A stretch of DNA of 36,679 nucleotides, taken from contig NW_003147281.1 in NCBI RefSeq assembly GCF_000003605.2, positions 42,941 to 79,619 on the forward strand. The letters run 5' to 3'. This DNA is from Saccoglossus kowalevskii (Eukaryota > Hemichordata > Enteropneusta > Harrimaniidae). The notes beneath the pieces are model-generated. The model searched no databases. It saw only the letters and a program-made list of their open reading frames with translations, and was not told the origin of the DNA. Position 1 is the stretch's first letter, and each line of letters begins with the position of its first letter. Below, in pieces: positions 29,691 to 36,679 of this stretch. Position numbers and translations under genes: made by a program.

Positions 29691-30461
29691 AGTCCATAAT
29701 GTTGGAAAATAGTCAAATTGTTGACAAGTTTTCAAACTTTGACATTGAAATTACAAAGCATGGAAATCATACCACTATTTTGACAGTTCTTTAAAACCAA
29801 TTTTTTTTTTATGTAGTGAAGTATGAGATGACCTTGATGGACAATATGATTAAAAATAATACTGTAAAGTCACTTACCTCGGTATAAATGACAAATACCC
29901 AGATAAACAAATTTATCCAAAATATATACATGTAACTATAAAACTTCAATTGATCACTGTACCTGTCATCTTTATAATTCAATTGAAATTGGAAGCTTAT
30001 TCTATTCTGAATTGTACAGAACAAAAAATTTAGAATTAAAGGAAAAATTTATTTAAGGGAATAATAAGATTTCCAGAGTTTCAGAAATTGGGAAATAAAT
30101 GAGGAAAATAAACCTATTTGAATTTGCACACTTATATGTGTTATTTATAGCACAGTGTTTTACTGTTAAAAGGTTATAGGCTGATTCATAATCATAGTTT
30201 ACATGCTATCAAATGATTAAGAGTTTACAAATGTACATGTATATATTCTATATCTGTTTTTAGCAATGTCATAACTGACAATTTATGAGCAAAATATTCC
30301 AGTTGTTCTTAAAATTTTTCATAAGACGTTTAATACGTCAACATTTTTGAAATAAGAAAGTAATTCTTGCGATTTTTCCAATTTTTAGAAAAGCATGTTT
30401 TATTCGCACTTCAAGCATGGCTTTTATTTTCACCTTGGTGATGTCAATATTATTATGTTCT

Positions 30462-30756
30462 CAGGGATCTTTGTAAACAAAGGAACAGGAGCGCAGCGCC
30501 CTCATGCCATGGCCATGCACCTCATTACCCTGGGGAGCAGATCATCTAGCAACCATAGAAGAGATCACATGTGGCCACAGTCTTCAACTGTGACCTGTCT
30601 GTAATTTTGGCCCCAAGGAAGCCATAGAATGCTCCATTTTAACTTAGAATTATCAAAAACTCCACACCCTTGTAGGGAGAACCCTATCTCCCCCACTTGG
30701 TAGCACTGCTGAATTGCAGTGCTCCCTCTTGCAGTTTTTTTCTAGAAAAAACCCTG
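30462..30756. mobile_element. hAT-like non-autonomous element, copy 2 (CAGGG...CCCTG)
   Basis: Starts CAGGGATCTTTGTAAACAAA and ends TCTAGAAAAAACCCTG, with GTTCT directly on each side. The body is clearly homologous to 16119-16397 (CTCATGCCATG, ACCCTGGGGAGCAGAT, GCTGAATTGCAGTGCTCCCT). It has about 30 bp absent from copy 1 (around CCCCAAGGAAGCCATAGAAT). The 69-codon open frame across it is not a gene. Confidence 0.7.
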
Positions 30757-31130
30757 GTTCTGATCTGATTCACAAATTTTTGTCAGATTTTGGTAGTTAG
30801 TGTTGGTTGTTGCTGCCATTCATACAATTCATTCACTACATGGAAGTAAATGAAATAAAAAACATTAGTATAGAATGATCGTAGCTAATTTACATAGCCA
30901 TAAATAATTTTATGTCACATAAAATTAACTTTTAGATATCTCTCAAAATATTGGTACATGTAGGTAGGGATAGTAGAAACACAAAATTTGTTTTATTTGG
31001 TGTAATTATGATGTCACAAACTTGCATGTACCTGATATGATTTATAACGAATCAATATACATATTAATTATCTATGAAGTCAGAAATTTGCAGCCCTGAC
31101 ATTGCTGCTACTATACCATCCCATATGCAT

Positions 31131-31235
31131 GTATGTATGTATGTCCTTCTGTTAATGTTTGAGTGGGAGGTGGGGTACATACCTTGGGTGTGGGTTACAT
31201 ACCTTGGGTGTGGGTTACATACTTTAGGTGTGTGT
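31131..31235. repeat. GTAT microsatellite and three 20-bp tandem units
   Basis: GTATGTATGTATG at about 31131 is followed by three copies of TACATACCTTGGGTGTGGGT starting at 31176, 31196 and 31216. The third copy has ACTTTAGGTGTGTG variants. Confidence 0.9.
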
Positions 31236-31792
31236 TTAACTATTAGTCACTTGCTTCTCTGTGGTAACCGAGTGTTCGTCTAACCACTACCGTAATGACC
31301 CACACAGAAAAACAGCAATTAACACGTTAAAAGTTTATTTGTGGAACTGCAAACTACAACTTAAAAGCTTTGCCGCCATTACAAAACTCAAAAGTGGTCA
31401 TGTGACCACTAACAAAAGAACATCTAGCATACTAAATATAGATACAAAGTTATCACATCCTCAAAGAAAACGTTGGAAATGTTTGAAATTCATGTTCCTA
31501 GTTGGCATTCTTGGCATGACTTGTTAATTGATGGTAAACTGTTTTCATTTGATGCGATTATCAGAGTAAGGGAAACATAAATTACTAGTATCTGGTTTTG
31601 AGAACAATATGCCATATATGCTTTAAATATTAGTAACACATTTTTTGTAGTAAATACAACTGTTGGTTTACGTTTCAATTGATGCGTTTCAATTGATGAT
31701 GTGCTTCTAATAGAGCTTCCATATAATATAATATAATCAAAATACATTTGATTGATCAAAAATGTGCAATCTAGCAAGCCAAAACAAATTTT

Positions 31793-31891
31793 CGCCGACT
31801 CTGTTTGAACTTCGCTTCGGCATTCTTCGGAAATGATTTAATTAGTGAGCCGAAAGTAAAAGTTTATCGCACAAGGTTCCTGCCTTGTCGG
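31793..31891 (-). pseudogene. inverted partial copy of the plus-strand gene's exon 1
   Basis: On the minus strand this 99-bp segment repeats 28655-28752, including CCGACAAGGCAGGAACCTT, the ATG and codons for MPKRSSNRVG. Differences by eye are C to G in CTTCTGCG, C to T in CTCACCAAT and a small indel in ATTAATTATTT. After GTCGGCG the sequence diverges, and the frame meets a stop within about 25 codons. It is a partial duplicate without the rest of the exon or the splice donor. It lies in the gene's presumed first intron. Confidence 0.85.
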
Positions 31892-32821
31892 TTGAAATGG
31901 TAATGATAGTTTTTACAGCCCAGTGGTTTGAAAATACTATTACTAGTACATGTCAAAGGAAGTATGGTCAGTGAAATGTGGCCATATCTCTAGGGGTATT
32001 GGAAATTACCAATTTGGTATCTTTTAAACAGCATAGCTTAGTTTAATGTTGAAATTGACAACATTGTTGTAGTGAGATGAACTGTGACGTCATATGTTTA
32101 CATTTTTGCAACCAGCTCTTGATCGGTTGTGACAACATTGTCTATAATTGTTTTACCACAGCAACACGTGCATGTATATTTTATAACAACCATAGTGCAC
32201 AACGTTGTATCCTCAGGTGCCAGTCACTGCGCATACATATGTAAACAAATAGGACGGCCTATAAGAGTTTCAACTGGTAAAATCTCAACTTGAAATCACA
32301 CAAATTGTTTGATAATCTCAAAATTGCAAAATAATGTAAATTTCTAGAAATACTAATGCAAACGAGATCTTTCTGTGAGATCTATTGTACCAATGCTTGT
32401 AGCGGGTAAATAAACCGTTGACTTTTTCCGATAAGTATTGTGAAAGTGACAATGTATAGTGTAGCATTGGTAACGTGATCCAATATTTGTGTGCATATCA
32501 CGACAGATCTTTGTACATTGTATTTGTGCATATTCTCCAACCATATTAATTAAAATCAAGAAACATAAAAGTTATTTGGGGATTTTGTCAATTTAGTAAT
32601 CTAATTCAATATAAAAATAAAATTACACTACGGTACCAATTTGATGGAGTTTTGTTATTTACTCGTAATTGAGGCAGAATCTTGCACTACATTTATACAT
32701 CCTTTGTCAAAACTGTGATACACCTTGTACAAAATGAAAGGCATACTTGTTAGGACATACAGTACTATGAATGCATGTCTGCCTGTCACATGACAAGTAG
32801 AAAATTTTATTTGACAAGCTA

Positions 32822-32851
32822 AATATATATATATATTAACCCCCCCCCCCC
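32822..32851. repeat. AT dinucleotide run followed by 12 C
   Basis: ATATATATATATATT, AA, then about 12 consecutive C. Simple sequence likely to vary in length; no function is assigned. Confidence 0.85.
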
Positions 32852-33318
32852 GTACCAGTTAATTACAAAATAACAACAAAATAAAACATTTGTAATTAAC
32901 AACAAGTATTTACAGTCATTTTGATGCTATAGAGATGTTTTTTGAATTAAACTGTCTTTCAAATTATTTATTTTTCTAGTTTCATTAGAGTATAGCAGGT
33001 GTAGGAACATTGCAGACATCACAACGTATTCAAACACAATACATGTACAATGTAAGCTCATGGTTTCCCAAAGTGAATAATGTTTTACTGTCGAAATGTG
33101 AAATAATTGAAATTTATTCATCAAATACATGTAGGTTTCTTGCACTGGCGTTTTCATCAATAGTTCTGAGTTCTGGGTATAGTGATAATTATACTCATTT
33201 CTGTTTATGTTATCAAACCTTTTAAAGTGTCCAGGGCAATTGGGTTAGTGTATTTTGCTTTGATGCATGTATGGAACTGACATGCAATGCATTATTCATC
33301 CCGTACAAATAGTTATCT

Positions 33319-33734
33319 AAGTTGCTTACCCAAGTTCAAATCCTACCTTAAGCTGAACACCAAAAATGGTCGACCCCTACCCTGGGAGAGTGTGCCACAG
33401 ACTCAATGGGAAGGCCAATTCCACTGGCCAAGATTCATTCACTAAAGAATGCGACTTTTGGGGTAATCATGGTTAATGTCCGCAGGTGCTTGTGTTCGAC
33501 CGAGCCTGGTTGATGCCAAGATAGCGCATTAAATTGCCATTTGATAGAGAAATGGTCGCACAGCCCTGTCATGTGTGTAGTCCCAAAACATGAATATGAC
33601 TTCTGTGGCAAAAATGCACTATATGTCAGCACTTGCAACTTGCACATACAAACAAAATTCAGGAGAGACAACAGTGACATTCAATGTCCAGAACTGTCGC
33701 CAGGCACAAAAAAAAAAAAAAAAGTTGCTTACCC
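33319..33734 (+). mobile_element. retroposon with 13-bp target-site duplication and poly-A tail
   Basis: AAGTTGCTTACCC occurs at 33319-33331 and again at 33722-33734. Between them, 33332-33721 ends in a run of about 16 A (33708-33723, partly shared with the second repeat). That is the hallmark of LINE-driven target-primed insertion. Near its 5' end, AGTTCAAATCC resembles a tRNA B-box (GGTTCRANNCC), which suggests a 5'-truncated tRNA-derived SINE of about 390 bp. The body has no long conserved frame; open frames of 70-81 codons on both strands look incidental. Alternatives are a truncated LINE tail or a processed pseudogene. Confidence 0.8.
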
Positions 33735-33767
33735 TTATCTTACATATCCTTGAATATAATGAACTAT

Positions 33768-33927
33768 AATACTGTGTTAGAAGTGCGTCTCCAATAGAAG
33801 CACTGGTAAAACAAAAATTGCATTTAATGTATCCAGGTTTATTAATGAAAAATATTTTTACCATAGGTATCCCATTATTACGCTCCGTAAGCGTACATGT
33901 ATGTGCAAATAATAGAGCAAATACAGT
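33768..33927. mobile_element. MITE of the CTCTATTAGAAGC family
   Basis: Left end AATACTGTGTTAGAAGTGCG pairs loosely with right end GTGCAAATAATAGAGCAAAT then ACAGT. Length is about 160 bp; it begins 34 bp after the retroposon. The ends are less perfect than in the 4384 copy. Confidence 0.55.
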
Positions 33928-35170
33928 TTTTTGTGAATATTTTCAATCTTCTGTTTAATTCTTAATAATTCATGATGGCCATTTGAGTCTGATACATATT
34001 TAGCATCTAAGCATAAGATATGGCTGTATGGAAGGTAATAGAAATAAATTATCGGGTATACTGAATATTTAAAATGGCGTATGGTATTCAAAGCATTTAA
34101 TGATGCTGTTATTTCTCAGTATTAAATTATTGCATATTTAATTATTCATGGAATAGTCTGAATTCCATGAAGTGATATATTCAGACTAATTATACAGTCT
34201 CAGAATGAATCAAAAATATTTTATTAATAGGTATTGGGGTTGGTTTAAATTGTTCCATAATGCAAATGTCTTGACTTGACATGAATATTTCATGTGAAAA
34301 TACCTTGTCTTTACTGCCAATCATATTTTCAATTGATGATGATATTATCTGTCATAGACACTTTTTCCAATTTTTCCCCAGACACCGTTGTAATTGTTTT
34401 CTAATTATCTATGACTACCTTTTCTGTATTGTTGTAGTACCAAATTGGTAATCAGATTTTACTACTGTCCCTCCCACAGTACATGCTTATGTATTATGTT
34501 TAAGGTCAAAGTTCACCGTGAACAAATTCCCATTACACAGTACATGAGCATGAACTAGTAAATCATGCAACTATAAAACACTGCACACTTAAAGTAGAAG
34601 TATACTCATAAATTAAAATACCCCGAATTTATTCATTTTGCAATAAACTGTACTCCAAGGTAATATAAGGATATTGACCTAAAAAAAGTTGGGGATCACC
34701 AGATTTTTTTTCGAGAAATTGATGGATGTATTTTAGTGGAAAGTCGCCATTTTGACACTTTTGTAACACTTGTTCTACAGGTTTCTATAGCAGAGATATT
34801 ATGCATTATCTCAAAATCTAGCCTGGTGACATACCTGAATAAAATCGTATATTGTTAATAATGGGGTACTATTTGTTCTGAATTATTTAAAAATTCTGGG
34901 TTTTAAAAAGTGTAAAAAAATGCAATTTTTTTTTTTAACATTGTGTTCTATGGAATTGTTCTAAAAATAGCAATTTTCAAGAAATATTTGGACACGTTTC
35001 TCAAAAAGCTTAACTGTAACACAAAATAATGCTATTTCAATTTACCATGGGACAATAGCTTCATGATTGTACATAATAAACTAATGAACATTGTCATGCG
35101 ATTTATGACCAATTTGTCAAAATTATTACTAGGCTTGTACTTTAAGACTCATTTTAAAATGTCTAGTATG

Positions 35171-35184
35171 GTTGCTATGGAAAC
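35171..35184. promoter_or_regulatory. RFX X-box-like sequence GTTGCTATGGAAAC
   Basis: Fits RYYNYYWWRRNRAC and the stricter GTTNCYATGGNAAC. No gene start is recognised nearby. It would be about 6.4 kb downstream of the plus-strand gene's start, within its presumed intron. Confidence 0.3.
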
Positions 35185-35472
35185 AAGCTATCATTTTGAC
35201 CATTTGTCATTATTTTCTTTTATTTTTTGAAATTTATTTTTAGCATAAAAATGTCTTCTTAACGCATCAAATGCTGAAAGCCTGCACAGACATACAGACA
35301 TACCAACAATAATGGGCACCATCAAGACAATTTGTTAAAGAGCTAATACTGAAGAAGAAAATATTCACTGTGTTTAATTTTAGTAGATTTAATAGTGAGA
35401 GATAGGCACTAAGTTTTAATTTAGTATTACCAGCTCGGCTTATTGTTATATTTAAATATCTGACATCACTTT

Positions 35473-35568
35473 TTAATATTTCTGGAACATTACCGGTAAC
35501 TTTTGTCTTTCCTTTTGGCACCTCATACATTCCATGATGAAATGTTCTTCATTATCAGTTTTGATTTC
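35473..35568 (-). pseudogene. possible relic of a LINE reverse-transcriptase C-terminus
   Basis: One minus-strand frame reads EIKTDNEEHFIMECMRCQKE then RQKLPVMFQKY and a stop. The EHFxxEC pattern followed by a basic QKERQKL stretch resembles the C-terminal His/Cys motif after the RT domain of jockey/CR1-type and related elements. The flanking sequence is frameshifted and stop-ridden. The match is short, so this is tentative. Confidence 0.25.
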
Positions 35569-35659
35569 TTACAGGTTGTGTTTTCCAAGTTTTTTTTTTC
35601 AGTTGGGCGCGTGTATGTCTTCTGTATTTCTAATACATGTCGTGTGTTGAGGAATTTGG

Positions 35660-36679
35660 CTTAAACTTGATACATACTATACATTGAACACAATGGGGTC
35701 TTGATGCACATAATTTTTCAGATCAAGTTGGAAACGGCTAACTGGCAGCCATTTTGTTTTACAGAATGCTGTTCTGGATTTATATACCTGGACTGATCAA
35801 ATTCAAACTTAACACATACGCCATACGTCATACCGGACATGTGCACATGTATTTGTTTGATGATCCAATTCAAGATGGATGAATTACAACTATTTTAAGA
35901 CCAAAAATGTGTCAAAATAACGCATATTCCCCTTAACTGAATCTCAGATGTGCATGGATGAATTTTGTTCAAATATGGTACATACGTTGAACACAATGGG
36001 ACAATGATGTACTACATTTCATTTTGCTGATTAGGTTTGAAATGACAGACTGGTGGCCATATTTTTTTACTAATTCATTTTTGACATGACGGGACCGAAA
36101 TATTTATGGTGGAATCAGTTGAATGTACGTGTTTGACCAGTATGTACATTTTTGTATACTCATACGATGGTATAAGATGATGTATTGTAAGACAGGCAAT
36201 GTACGTGACATGATATGCATCATAGAGATACTGAACATGCGTTGTTCCGAATGATTGCACTCCAGTTGTGCGACATGTTGTGCCCTTTATCACAACAAAT
36301 GCAGAATTAGTCTTCCCCTCCTACGAGTCCTTAAAAATAAATTCTCTTTTCCTAAAATTTGTTGTATCTTAATGATTTGATAACAGACACTGTAAGGTGA
36401 GTTGCTGTCATGTTGTAAAGTACAATCATTCAGCATAAAGCCACTGTAGTTGATTTCTGACCACTTTCTGGAAAAACTTCATTTCTTTTATCTGCCTTTG
36501 CTGTTCATAATGTTTATATTCAGTTTATCAGATCAATTTTTCAGATCAAGTTGGAAATGGCTAACTGGCAGCCATTTTGTTTTTGAGAATGCAGTTCTGG
36601 ATCTACATGTATTTATCTTACATGCCTGGACTGATCAAATTCACATATGCCGTACATCTTACTGGACATGTGCACATGC
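35660..36679. repeat. degenerate repeat family, three copies, cut by the right edge
   Basis: Copy A (35660-35850) and copy C (36534-36679) share TTTTTCAGATCAAGTTGGAA, GGCTAACTGGCAGCCATTTT, CTGGACTGATCAAATTCA and GGACATGTGCACATG. Copy B (35938-36075) is older and shares TGAACACAATGGG, TGATG-AC and GGTTTGAAATG-CAGACTGG-GGCCAT with copy A. Same orientation throughout. Copy C runs off the window. Confidence 0.8.

Larger units (their letters stand above)
28927..36679 (+). other. presumed first intron or flank of the plus-strand gene
   Basis: No exon could be identified on either strand beyond 28926. The stretch holds several transposon copies (29489, 30462, 33332, 33768), the inverted exon copy, short tandem repeats and a degenerate repeat family near the right edge. 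Open frames of 60-95 codons occur but lack any recognisable feature. Stretches 31900-33315 and 33930-35470 show nothing else to me apart from an X-box-like site at 35171. Confidence 0.55.

Noticed and set aside
31261-31527. 88-codon plus-strand frame as a second exon of the plus-strand gene
   Set aside because: No acceptor with the required phase 1 and no similarity in style to exon 1. It is Lys/Thr-rich AT sequence.
33435-33753. Open frames of 70-81 codons on both strands
   Set aside because: They lie in the retroposon body and run into the poly-A tail or flank; non-coding SINE sequence explains them better.

Overview
The window is nuclear DNA of an animal, most likely a marine invertebrate. 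It is AT-rich, has long introns, a tandem minisatellite and many small inverted-repeat transposons (MITEs). The only confidently identified gene is a spliced small GTPase of the RABL2 family, which is found in ciliated eukaryotes. The palindrome TACATGTA occurs about 20 times by eye, far above chance. I associate that with some mollusc genomes, but the phylum is not proven.

Layout. Bases 1-2254 are a 24-28 bp minisatellite (dominant period 27) cut by the left window edge. Bases 2255-6619 lie downstream of RABL2 and hold repeats but no recognisable gene. RABL2 occupies 6620-24455 on the minus strand as seven coding exons encoding 222 residues, reconstructed here exon by exon. Intron 1 is 13 kb and filled with MITEs. 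Intron 2 carries the full signature of a minor-spliceosome (U12-type) intron: donor GTATCCTTTT and branch site TTCCTTGAT 13 nt before the 3' splice site. It follows a 30-nt microexon. Bases 24456-28158 separate RABL2 from a plus-strand locus and contain a duplicated and inverted composite repeat.

On the plus strand, 28159-28239 is a possible 26-residue hydrophobic micropeptide with a nearby AATAAA. Two RFX X-box-like sites follow at 28321-28379. The first coding exon of an unrecognised gene runs 28722-28926 and ends in a strong splice donor. A 98-bp piece of that exon, including its start codon, is repeated in inverted orientation 3 kb downstream. The rest, to 36679, is probably that gene's first intron or flank. 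It holds more MITEs, a retroposon with target-site duplication and poly-A, a possible LINE relic and a degenerate repeat family.

How it fits together. RABL2 acts in cilia. X-box-like RFX sites lie in RABL2 intron 1 and upstream of the unknown plus-strand gene, which raises the possibility that the head-to-head neighbour is also a ciliary gene. That is inference. No prokaryotic, plasmid, CRISPR or viral system is visible.
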